Origin: an uncultured Lachnospiraceae bacterium
GTDB lineage: Bacteria > Bacillota > Clostridia > Lachnospirales > Lachnospiraceae
Assembly (NCBI GenBank): GCA_910588285.1
Contig: CAJUQB010000172.1
Span: 1-5,857 of the forward strand
Length of the DNA stretch: 5,857 nt
Direction of reading: 5' to 3'
Made by a program: the position numbers and the translations under genes. The notes beneath the pieces are model-generated. The model searched no databases. It had not been told where the DNA came from and saw nothing but the letters and a program-made list of their open reading frames with translations. Every line of letters starts with the position of its first letter. Within the stretch, counting starts at the first letter, position 1. Shown piece by piece: positions 1-5,312 of the stretch.

Positions 1-1
1 G

Positions 2-23
2 AAGGGTATTTTATGCCCTTTTT
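2..23 (+). terminator. Intrinsic terminator-like hairpin for a gene left of the window
   Basis: An AAGGG arm (2-6) pairs with CCCTT (16-20). The stem continues inward through a U-G and two A-U pairs to a three-base loop, and a run of five T (19-23) follows on the plus strand. This is the usual shape of a Rho-independent terminator for plus-strand transcription, so a plus-strand gene probably ends just before the window. The minus strand lacks a T tail here, so it would serve the minus-strand genes poorly. No free-energy calculation was made. Confidence 0.5.
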
Positions 24-70
24 CACCCTATAAGTTCTACAAAGCTTTCATACTTTGCTCTGTATCAAAA

Positions 71-347
71 CTAACGCACGTTGCAAATTGGATATTTGTT
101 TGAATTATAAGAATACAAATTCAATATTTTTTTATAGCTTCGATACATGAGATAAATACCCAGCGTATAGTCGAAACATATCATAATAACACCCATAAAA
201 AATGAAATTAGAAATCCTATACCTGAAATTAAAAACGCAATGGCGCACCTTTTATATAAAGTCGCCATTTTATTATTATATTCAGCTGCATTCTTGACTT
301 TCGATACACATCAAGCAAAATACAAGACCAACAATTCCTCCCACCAT
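71..347 (-). pseudogene. Small membrane protein gene, apparently broken by a frame shift
   Basis: A strong RBS, GGAGGT (360-355), lies 7 nt before an ATG at 347. That frame encodes MVGGIVGLVFCLM and stops at 282 after 21 codons. A second frame, shifted by +1, is open from about 311 to 71. It reads VSKVKNAAEYNNK, then MATLYKRCAIAFLISGIG and a long hydrophobic segment ending in a polar, tyrosine-rich tail. The ATG at 268 has no Shine-Dalgarno sequence. Joining the frames between about 282 and 312 gives a coherent protein of about 90 aa with two hydrophobic segments. The family is not recognised. The gene lies 38 nt behind the 386-1090 gene and is probably cotranscribed with it. Alternatives are two separate small ORFs (282-347 and 71-268), translational coupling, or recoding. 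An indel is the simplest reading. Confidence 0.5.
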
Positions 348-354
348 ACTGATT

Positions 355-360
355 ACCTCC
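355..360 (-). promoter_or_regulatory. Ribosome binding site GGAGGT for the ATG at 347
   Basis: On the minus strand GGAGGT is followed by AATCAGT and ATG. It is the best RBS in this part of the window. It shows that the small membrane gene should start at 347, not at 268 where no RBS is visible. Confidence 0.6.
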
Positions 361-385
361 AATCTATAAGTTCATTTTTAATTTC

Positions 386-1090
386 TTAATCATATTCTGC
401 GCAGATATATTTGAAATCCTCCGTCTTGTTTATCGCTGGCAATGCGTGTTCCTCGATATGTTTTGACATAATTTCCACTGCATACCGGAAATTCTCGCAT
501 GGATGACCTGCGGCGCAGCGCATCATTGCTATCAGCATCGTGTTATCGCCCTCGATATTTTCAGATGGGTAGTTGCCGGCATAGTCGCAGGAATCCTCGT
601 AATGACCTTTCTGCCTTACCGCTTCCATCTGATCCGCAGTGCCAATCACAGCATGGTAATCCATGTTATCCGAATCACAGTAATACTCAATGAAAAGCCT
701 TGCCACAACATCTGTGCATTGTTGGATTTGTTCCATAATAGCATCTGCATTCTGGATAGCAAATCTCCGGATTTCCTGTCTGGCGTGTTCCTCATTTTCA
801 TAGCGGATGTACAAAAGCGTCTTATGGCCGCCTAATATGGCGGTGATGTTCTGGAGTGCTCTATCTTTGCCATAGACGGCGCGGAGCGTCTGGATGAGGT
901 CATCCTCCGGCACATTGTACAGCGTCATCCCACGCCAGTCCTTCCCAACAGGAATGTCATAGGTGAGCATTTGATATTGCGTATCATAGTCAAAGAAAAT
1001 CGCATCGTCGGCGTCAATGTCCTTGCTGAAATCAGCAACGCTGTATACGCCTGCTTTATAGATAAGTGGAATGCTGTGTAATTCTGACAT
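386..1090 (-). CDS. Hypothetical soluble acidic protein (234 aa)
   Basis: The family is not recognised. The start is set at the ATG at 1090 (MSELHSIPLIYKAG), because GGAAGG sits 8 nt upstream. A TTG at 1111 would add seven residues (MKRKDTQ), but the RBS would then lie inside the coding sequence. The protein has no signal peptide or membrane segment and is rich in Asp and Glu. It looks like an alpha/beta N-terminal half (KDIDADDAIFFDYDTQYQML) followed by a helical region with clustered acidic and Cys/His residues (YYCDSDNMDYHAVIG, then MMRCAAGHPCENF). It is probably the first gene of a short operon with the small membrane gene. A role as an immunity or accessory protein is suggested only by the SUKH-like fragment and LRR neighbours. 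A real gene is likely; its function is unknown. Confidence 0.8.
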   Translation of the reverse strand: MSELHSIPLIYKAGVYSVADFSKDIDADDAIFFDYDTQYQMLTYDIPVGKDWRGMTLYNVPEDDLIQTLRAVYGKDRALQNITAILGGHKTLLYIRYENEEHARQEIRRFAIQNADAIMEQIQQCTDVVARLFIEYYCDSDNMDYHAVIGTADQMEAVRQKGHYEDSCDYAGNYPSENIEGDNTMLIAMMRCAAGHPCENFRYAVEIMSKHIEEHALPAINKTEDFKYICAEYD

Positions 1091-1125
1091 TTGAGTATCC
1101 TTCCTTTTCAAAATGATTGGGGTTG

Positions 1126-1151
1126 TGTCCGCGCTTGCTCTGCAACGGACA
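1126..1151. repeat. Imperfect inverted repeat in the 5' region of the 386-1090 gene
   Basis: TGTCCG (1126-1131) pairs with CGGACA (1146-1151). Inside it, GCTTGC... on one arm and GCAA on the other extend the pairing by four bases (GCAA with TTGC), with a three-base bulge and a loop of about three bases. In the minus-strand transcript it would fall at or just after the predicted start of transcription. It could be an operator or a 5' leader hairpin; the sequence cannot decide. Confidence 0.35.
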
Positions 1152-1155
1152 TTTG

Positions 1156-1184
1156 ACAGTAAAACTACAAGCGTGTGCTGTAAA
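1156..1184 (-). promoter_or_regulatory. Candidate promoter for the 386-1090 gene
   Basis: On the minus strand a TTTACA (1184-1179) is separated by 17 nt from TACTGT (1161-1156). The -35 matches consensus at 5 of 6 positions, while the -10 is weak. Transcription would begin near 1149, about 60 nt before the ATG at 1090 and at the edge of the inverted repeat. It is supported only by motif match and position. Confidence 0.3.
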
Positions 1185-1200
1185 AGCCTTGCGGCAGTGC

Positions 1201-1229
1201 TTGAACGCCAGATTGTTTTGTGCTACACT
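1201..1229 (+). promoter_or_regulatory. Candidate sigma-A type promoter for the SMI1/KNR4-like fragment
   Basis: TTGAAC (1201-1206), a 17-nt spacer and TACACT (1224-1229) form a good housekeeping promoter on the plus strand, followed by AT-rich DNA. The ATG at 1347 is about 110 nt beyond the expected start. With the minus-strand promoter at 1156-1184 it makes a divergent control region. Confidence 0.5.
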
Positions 1230-1346
1230 TAAAATAAGTTAATTTTACAAATCGGACCTTAATTTATGATTTGAGTGAATTGAAAAATACGTCTTCCCTT
1301 CCAGTGCTTGAGGGCAAATATAGACAATAAAAGGAGAAAACTGATT

Positions 1347-1697
1347 ATGGCAAAAAGTACGCAGCCCGCCTGGGCCGGCAAGCTGCGCAAGCAGCTCAAA
1401 CGGGCCGGAGAGGAGGACCGGGATCTTTCCCGCTTCGGCGCTGACCAACACGAATACCAGCTGAAGCCGCCCGCCTCAGCGGAGGCCGTCGCCGCCTTTG
1501 AAGCACGATTTCTTCTGTGGAGGCAGGAGTTACAACCTAAGTTATTGTTTGTTGGGGGATTTCATCTTTTGGGTGAAATCCCCCTTGACAAATGCCATCC
1601 TGTTTCAAGCCGCTTACAGCCCGTGGAAGAACCAGCGCCCCTCCCGGCACCACTGGGCGTTATCAATCATCCATTTGCCGTCAACCAGACGCATTAA
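1347..1697 (+). pseudogene. SMI1/KNR4-like (SUKH) protein, N-terminal fragment fused to unrelated sequence
   Basis: The start is the ATG at 1347 (MAKSTQPAWAGKLRKQ), preceded by AAGGAG 10 nt upstream. The first 55 residues are basic, then acidic, and reach SAEAVAAFEARF. That is the pattern of the segment just before the core of SMI1/KNR4 (SUKH) proteins, which usually continues with a glycine/leucine-rich 'lPeeyr' region. Here the frame turns into LLWRQELQPKLLF after 1511 and runs through a hairpin. It then continues antisense through the 3' end of the LRR gene to a stop at 1695-1697. The 116-aa reading frame therefore has only its N-terminal half native. SUKH proteins are known as immunity proteins of polymorphic toxins, among other roles. 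The family call rests on a short segment and memory of the family, so it is moderate. Confidence 0.5.
1554..1584. terminator. Perfect 11-bp hairpin between convergent genes
   Basis: GGGGGATTTCA (1554-1564) is exactly complementary to TGAAATCCCCC (1574-1584), with a 9-nt loop. It lies 30 nt past the stop of the minus-strand LRR gene and just after the break in the SMI1-like fragment, so a bidirectional terminator is the natural reading. No T run follows the stem on either strand (TTGACA on plus, AACAAAC on minus). It may instead be a stabilising stem or a remnant of a mobile or recombination element. Confidence 0.45.
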
Positions 1698-2528
1698 ATA
1701 ACGATAATAGAAAATTTGCTTTTCTGTATAAAGCCAGAATTTGTTTTTTGTGACCCGCTCGCCGGCAACCAGATGATGACCTGTATAAGTCCCGCCTCTT
1801 TCCCAGCAAAGATGGACAGGACGCCAGCCAGGACGGGGAGTCCAGCTCACCTGTCTGGCAAACAGCGCATCAATATCCGCCTGGCTGCCGTCACCTTTTT
1901 GATCTGTAATCCGTTCCCATTGGTTCATGCCGTCAAAGAATTCCAGCAGCGCATGGATGGGAGCCTGCAGTTCTGGACTGTCCAGTGAGATTCTGTTTTT
2001 CATGATCTTGTAGGTACGGGCATCCTCATAAGCCTTGCGCTCCGCCTCTGTAAACAGCCCCGCCAGCCCCTCTTCATCCTGCATGTCGCCATCGCTGACC
2101 TGCAGCTTATCCCTCCAGGAAATTGTCAGCAGTCCCGCAGCGGTGACCTGATGACAAGCAGCTATGTAAATATGCTCCAGTTTTTTAATCTGCGCAGCCT
2201 GGGCCAGTCCCTCATCATCCAGGGCGGTCCGCTGCAAAAACAAGTCTTTGAGCGGAAGGTCTTTTAACAGTTCCAGCCCATGCCCGGCAATCTGTCTGCC
2301 CCGCAGCAGAGCCAGCATGTTCAGCTTGGGAATCCGTGCCAGAACGGGAAAGCACTCATCCCCAAACAGGGCATCATCCAGGGAGACTATCTGTAGTTTC
2401 GGGCATTGCCTGACAGCCTCCTCAAGGGTCTCCAAATTCAGCGGCGCTTCTACTCGTTTCGTTCCGTTACAGAGGTAGGCGCCGTCCTGATATTCCAGCA
2501 TATAAGTATTTGGGGGAAATTCCAGCAT
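1614..2528 (-). CDS. Leucine-rich repeat protein with an NTF2-like-looking C-terminal domain (304 aa)
   Basis: The start is the ATG at 2528 (MLEFPPNTYMLEYQ), because AAGGAG lies 8 nt upstream. An ATG at 2552 would add MYMEGEKI, but only through the RBS itself. Residues about 30-140 contain irregular leucine-rich repeats (CPKLQIVSLDDALFGDE, IPKLNMLALLRG, LPLKDLFLQRTALDDEGL, IKKLEHIYIAACHQVTAAGL). These resemble the ribonuclease-inhibitor or cysteine-containing type and usually bind proteins. Residues about 180-304 form a separate domain rich in Trp, Tyr and Phe, ending in YYRYLMRLVDGKWMIDNAQW. That ending has the feel of an NTF2/SnoaL-like fold, but no catalytic residues can be assigned. There is no signal peptide, so the protein is probably cytoplasmic. 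The partner is unknown; a protein-binding or immunity role is inference. Confidence 0.8.
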   Translation of the reverse strand: MLEFPPNTYMLEYQDGAYLCNGTKRVEAPLNLETLEEAVRQCPKLQIVSLDDALFGDECFPVLARIPKLNMLALLRGRQIAGHGLELLKDLPLKDLFLQRTALDDEGLAQAAQIKKLEHIYIAACHQVTAAGLLTISWRDKLQVSDGDMQDEEGLAGLFTEAERKAYEDARTYKIMKNRISLDSPELQAPIHALLEFFDGMNQWERITDQKGDGSQADIDALFARQVSWTPRPGWRPVHLCWERGGTYTGHHLVAGERVTKNKFWLYTEKQIFYYRYLMRLVDGKWMIDNAQWCREGRWFFHGL

Positions 2529-2678
2529 GATTTTTTCTCCTTCCATGTACATCTCCGGTATCTTCCGGAAATGCGTCGTTTAAGCCACCTTTTTCTTTCG
2601 CTTTTTTGAAAATCGTCCCATATTGTTTTCCGCCTTGAATCTGCAAACCGGAACGATTAACGCAGTCAATTCAAATTT

Positions 2679-2873
2679 TTATATTGTCCAATACTTGTAC
2701 CGCTTCACGCTCTTTGTTACGAAAGACCACAATATTTGTTCTAATGTCCACGAAAAATCATCGTTCTCATCCATAGAAAACAGAGCGTTCCAATCTCGAT
2801 TTTTAATAATATTCTGCATCTGCACTTCTTTTTCTGTCCAGTGCCTTTGAATTTCTTTTTTTGATATTGGCAT
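2679..2873 (-). CDS. Small hypothetical protein (64 aa), possibly C-terminally frameshifted
   Basis: The ATG at 2873 (MPISKKEIQRHWTEKEVQ) has AAGGAG 6 nt upstream and lies about 45 nt after the -10 box of the direct-repeat promoter at 2919-2951. An ATG-like start at 2939 would begin inside that promoter and is rejected. The protein is helical, charged and AT-rich compared with its neighbours, with no membrane segment. Its last 14 residues (FVTKSVKRYKYWTI) look less natural than the alternative frame at the same place, FRNKEREAVQVLDNIKI. A one-base loss near 2720 is therefore possible. The family is not recognised. Its placement behind a likely regulator-controlled promoter, where a transporter might be expected, is the main point of interest. 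Confidence 0.6.
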   Translation of the reverse strand: MPISKKEIQRHWTEKEVQMQNIIKNRDWNALFSMDENDDFSWTLEQILWSFVTKSVKRYKYWTI

Positions 2874-2918
2874 TTTAATCTCCTTCTCACTAAATCCAGA
2901 CTTATCTGTGGCACTGCT

Positions 2919-2951
2919 ATCATAACACCCAATTCTCACAGAAATGTCACA
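2919..2951 (-). promoter_or_regulatory. Response-regulator type promoter: TGTGAC direct repeats and -10 box
   Basis: On the minus strand TGTGAC (2951-2946) and TGTGAG (2940-2935) are spaced exactly 11 bp, one helical turn. TATGAT (2924-2919) follows 10 nt after the second copy. The repeats at 4738-4706 show the same arrangement. The site lies 24 nt after the kinase stop codon and points at the 64-aa ORF. OmpR/PhoB-family regulators bind tandem direct repeats of about 11 bp next to the -10 box in place of a good -35, which fits. Confidence 0.65.
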
Positions 2952-2974
2952 GGCCGCAGTTTTTCTTGAAAATT

Positions 2975-4003
2975 TTATCCACGCGGCAGAAACACGGAAA
3001 ATGTAGAGCCGCTGCCCAATGCCGAAGTCACCCTAATATATCCTCCCTGCATGGAAATGATCTCACGGGCAAGATACAGTCCTATACCGATGCCCTCAAC
3101 ATCATGTACTTCTTCCTCCCGATAGAAGCGTTTGAAGATCATCCCCTGCCTGCTCTCCGAAATTCCTTTGCCGCTGTCGGTTATGTCTATTTTCACATAG
3201 AACTCCCAGCTTTGAACGGAAACTTGAATGTTGCCCCCTGCCGGGGTGTACTTCACCGCATTGTCCAGAATGTTGAAAAGGGCTTCACCTGTCCACTTCC
3301 TGTCGTGGGCCAGAATGATATTTTCCGGACAATCTACGCTGACATGAATATGTTTCCTTTCCGCGTTCAGCAGAATACCGCCCAGCGCCGCCGCCAGGGT
3401 ATCATAAAGCGGCTGTATCTTTCTGTCCAGTGAAATGACACCGGTTTCCAGGCGGGAGGTCTTGATCATGGCCTGCATGAGAAAGTCCAGCTTTTCCAGC
3501 TGGCCGCTGGAAGCCTGCAAAAACTCCCTCTGCTTTTCCTCTGGCATAGGCTGTTCCAGCAAGGTGGCGTTTACCATTTTTAGATTGCTGATTGGCGTTT
3601 TTACCTGATGGGATATGTCGGAGATCAATTCCTGCAAATCAGCCCGCTCCTTCACGATGCTCTCCTGATTTTCCCGCATAACTTCATATAGACGGACAAG
3701 CCGGTGATTGATTTTATAAAACAGGTTTTCTTCCTCGCAGACCTGCGGTGCTGCTGCTCCATTCAACATATCGTCTATTGTTTGGCACAGGTTGTCCGAG
3801 AATAAAACCAGCTTCCAATGCAGAAATGCCACAAAAAGGGCTGCACAAGTGAACACCAGCAGGATAAACAGCAGACCCAGCCACACGATTGTTGAATTTC
3901 TGGTAAAGAGAAAAGCCGCAGTAATGGCCGCAGCGGAGAGCAAACCTAAAAAAGCCGCCCCTGCCGCACAGGCGTGCTTGATGGAAAGTTTACTGTCATT
4001 CAC
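2975..4003 (-). CDS. Two-component sensor histidine kinase, short extracytoplasmic loop (342 aa)
   Basis: A membrane histidine kinase that phosphorylates the response regulator encoded just upstream. The GTG at 4003 is chosen because it overlaps the regulator's TGA by 4 nt (GTGA) behind a G-rich stretch; an in-frame GTG at 4024 would give 349 aa. Two membrane segments (about residues 11-33 and 40-62) are joined by only about 6-8 residues, so there is no extracytoplasmic sensor domain. A coiled-coil-like linker follows. The HisKA motif is SHQVKTP with His132. The ATPase has an N-box NILDNAVKY (Asn244, Asn248), G1 DSGKGI (Asp276), an F-box around FKRFYRE and G2 GIGIGLYLA (304-311). All key residues are present, so it is probably active. 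Such intramembrane-sensing-like kinases (BceS type) often respond to cell-envelope peptides through a partner ABC transporter, but none is visible here. Confidence 0.93.
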   Translation of the reverse strand: MNDSKLSIKHACAAGAAFLGLLSAAAITAAFLFTRNSTIVWLGLLFILLVFTCAALFVAFLHWKLVLFSDNLCQTIDDMLNGAAAPQVCEEENLFYKINHRLVRLYEVMRENQESIVKERADLQELISDISHQVKTPISNLKMVNATLLEQPMPEEKQREFLQASSGQLEKLDFLMQAMIKTSRLETGVISLDRKIQPLYDTLAAALGGILLNAERKHIHVSVDCPENIILAHDRKWTGEALFNILDNAVKYTPAGGNIQVSVQSWEFYVKIDITDSGKGISESRQGMIFKRFYREEEVHDVEGIGIGLYLAREIISMQGGYIRVTSALGSGSTFSVFLPRG

Positions 4004-4683
4004 TTCTTTATCCCCCCAACCCACATATAGCCCATGCCGTAGACGGTCTTGATATATTGCAGGCCGCCGGCTTCAATTTTCCCCCGGATGCGGCTGATCA
4101 CAACGGTCAAGGCGTGTTCATCCACAAAGTTTTCGTCCGCGTCCCACAACTTTTCAAGAAGCACCTGCCGGGTCAAAACGGTTTGCGGATTTCTCACCAG
4201 TACCTTTAGCAAACGGTATTCCATCGGAGTGAAGATTACCGGCTCCCCCGCAAGGGCAGCGGTCAATTTCGAAAAATTGATGGACAATGTACCGTCTGTG
4301 TAGCAATCGCCGCCTGCCTGCCGTTGGATGCGTCCCAGCAGTGCCGAAACCTTCTTGCGGAATACACTGATCGGAAACGGTTTTGTCACATAGTCGTCTG
4401 CCCCCAACTCAAAACCGCGCAGCTGGTCGCTCTCCATATCGTTTGCGGTCAGGAAAATCACGGCGGTATCTGGACGGCGCTCTTTGATTTCTGCACAGAA
4501 GTCAAAGCCGTTTCCATCAGGCAGGTTGACATCCAGCACGATCAGATCATAGTCCTGCGCTTCGCAGAGGCTGACCGCTTCTGATTTTGTCATGGCAGCG
4601 TCCACTGTGTAGCCAGCCGCCGAAAGATTGTAGCAAAGGGTGTTGTTCAAAAGGCGGTCATCCTCAACTACTAAAAGTCTCAT
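4000..4683 (-). CDS. Two-component response regulator, OmpR/PhoB family (227 aa)
   Basis: A DNA-binding regulator. The receiver domain (1-120) has the acidic pair Asp8/Asp9, the phosphoacceptor Asp51 (LDVNLPDGNG), Thr79 (FLTAND) and Lys101 (DYVTKPF). The winged-helix domain (about 128-225) has the family pattern MEYRLLKVL, LTRQVLLEKLW, VVISRIRGKIE and IKTVYGMGYMW. Length and order are typical. The start ATG at 4683 is preceded by AGGAAGG 10 nt away. It overlaps the kinase gene by 4 nt, so the two are translated together. The direct repeats at 4739-4722 suggest that the regulator controls its own operon. Signal and targets are not given by the sequence. Confidence 0.95.
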   Translation of the reverse strand: MRLLVVEDDRLLNNTLCYNLSAAGYTVDAAMTKSEAVSLCEAQDYDLIVLDVNLPDGNGFDFCAEIKERRPDTAVIFLTANDMESDQLRGFELGADDYVTKPFPISVFRKKVSALLGRIQRQAGGDCYTDGTLSINFSKLTAALAGEPVIFTPMEYRLLKVLVRNPQTVLTRQVLLEKLWDADENFVDEHALTVVISRIRGKIEAGGLQYIKTVYGMGYMWVGGIKK

Positions 4684-4705
4684 GGCTTCACTTCCTTCCT
4701 TAATC

Positions 4706-4739
4706 AGAATACCGCTAAAATGTCACAAGAAAGTCACAA
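4706..4739 (-). promoter_or_regulatory. Promoter and likely autoregulatory operator of the two-component operon
   Basis: On the minus strand TTGTGAC occurs twice, at 4739-4733 and 4728-4722, 11 bp apart. TATTCT (4711-4706) follows 10 nt after the second copy as the -10 box. Repeat unit, period and distance to the -10 match the site at 2919-2951. The start codon is at 4683, which leaves a short leader with the RBS. Binding by the encoded regulator is inference from the shared pattern and position. Confidence 0.65.
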
Positions 4740-4810
4740 AATAGGATTGGGAATAAAATATTGAACATACCCCCTTTCATAGCCGTAGTTCAGCTCGTTT
4801 TGATAATCGC

Positions 4811-5155
4811 TTATATAGCGGGGCAGACCTCGGTGATTTGATAACGCGCCTTCCCCAGACAGCGGACGTGGATCTGGTAATGGCAGTCCCGGTCCAACTG
4901 TTCCAGAGCCTTGGCGATGCGGGAGGGGGGAGGGAGCCGCAGCTGCTCTGGTCCAAAATGGGGTGTATGGAGCAGCTTGTAAAACGCTTTAATGTCCATA
5001 AGCTGGAATTCTGTAATTTGATAGCTGGCGAAGATGGTAAGGATAAAACTGAGCTGGAGCTTGAGGGGACAGCCGCAGAGGAGCCCTGGCGTCCGACTGC
5101 GGGTACTGGTGCAGAAATACTGTATCTCGGCTCGCTGTGTGTTTGACCAGTCCAT
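4811..5155 (-). CDS. Hypothetical protein of unknown family (114 aa)
   Basis: The ATG at 5155 (MDWSNTQRAEIQYF) has GGAGGG about 5 nt upstream, and codon third positions are mostly G or C, both typical of real coding. The frame is open further upstream to 5260, but without a comparable RBS. The sequence is Cys-rich near residues 18-30, then a hydrophobic stretch (LQLSFILTIFASYQIT). A soluble, basic segment with SRIAKALEQLDRDCHYQIHV follows. The family is not recognised. Overlapping long frames exist on both strands here, so this could be a decayed gene. Another minus frame, open from about 4842 to 4734 (RYISDYQNELNYGYERG), may be its frameshifted tail. Confidence 0.4.
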   Translation of the reverse strand: MDWSNTQRAEIQYFCTSTRSRTPGLLCGCPLKLQLSFILTIFASYQITEFQLMDIKAFYKLLHTPHFGPEQLRLPPPSRIAKALEQLDRDCHYQIHVRCLGKARYQITEVCPAI

Positions 5156-5201
5156 ACATTCCCTCCAACGGAAAATTCCCAAATAAGCCGGAAAGTAATA
5201 C

Positions 5202-5312
5202 TCACCGTTTTCTCCGTAGAAGAACGGCACCGCAGACAAATAAATACCCGATAATAGCAATTATTGAAGCTTCTACTCCAAATCCAGCTCCGGTTACTAA
5301 CACTGTAGCAGG
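5202..5312 (-). pseudogene. C-terminal remnant resembling a cell-wall sorting signal
   Basis: A 36-codon frame on the minus strand reads PATVLVTGAGFGVEAS, then a hydrophobic segment (IIAIIGYLFVCGAVLL) and RRKR before the stop at 5204-5202. A TG-containing motif, a membrane span and a short basic tail are the pattern of LPXTG proteins anchored by sortase in Gram-positive bacteria. Here LVTG would be a degenerate motif without the proline. There is no start codon or RBS, and the frame begins in the end of the ATPase pseudogene. It looks like the tail of a lost surface protein. It could also be the last membrane segment of some other protein. Confidence 0.4.

Noticed and set aside
503..835. 110-aa and overlapping plus-strand ORFs inside 386-1090
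   Set aside because: They lie antisense to the minus-strand gene that has a proper RBS, and they have none themselves.
1585..1590. Perfect TTGACA right after the hairpin on the plus strand
   Set aside because: No -10-like hexamer is found 16-18 nt downstream, and it would fire antisense into the LRR gene.
2580..2621. 13-codon Lys/Arg-rich ORF (MGRFSKKRKKKVA) before the LRR gene
   Set aside because: It has no clear RBS and is very short; a leader peptide role cannot be supported.
2529..2678. Possible promoter or extra gene between the 64-aa ORF and the LRR gene
   Set aside because: TTGACT near 2663 has no -10 box at a proper distance, and the open frame (QYGTIFKKAKEKGG) has no start. No terminator is seen either, so read-through is possible.
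2966..3433. 155-aa plus-strand ORF
   Set aside because: It is antisense to the catalytic domain of a clearly intact histidine kinase and has no recognisable family pattern or RBS.
4838..5146. 102-aa plus-strand ORF that looks fairly protein-like
   Set aside because: It starts at a TTG without an RBS and is opposite the minus-strand ORF with a GGAGGG site and better third-position bias. Kept as a small doubt only.
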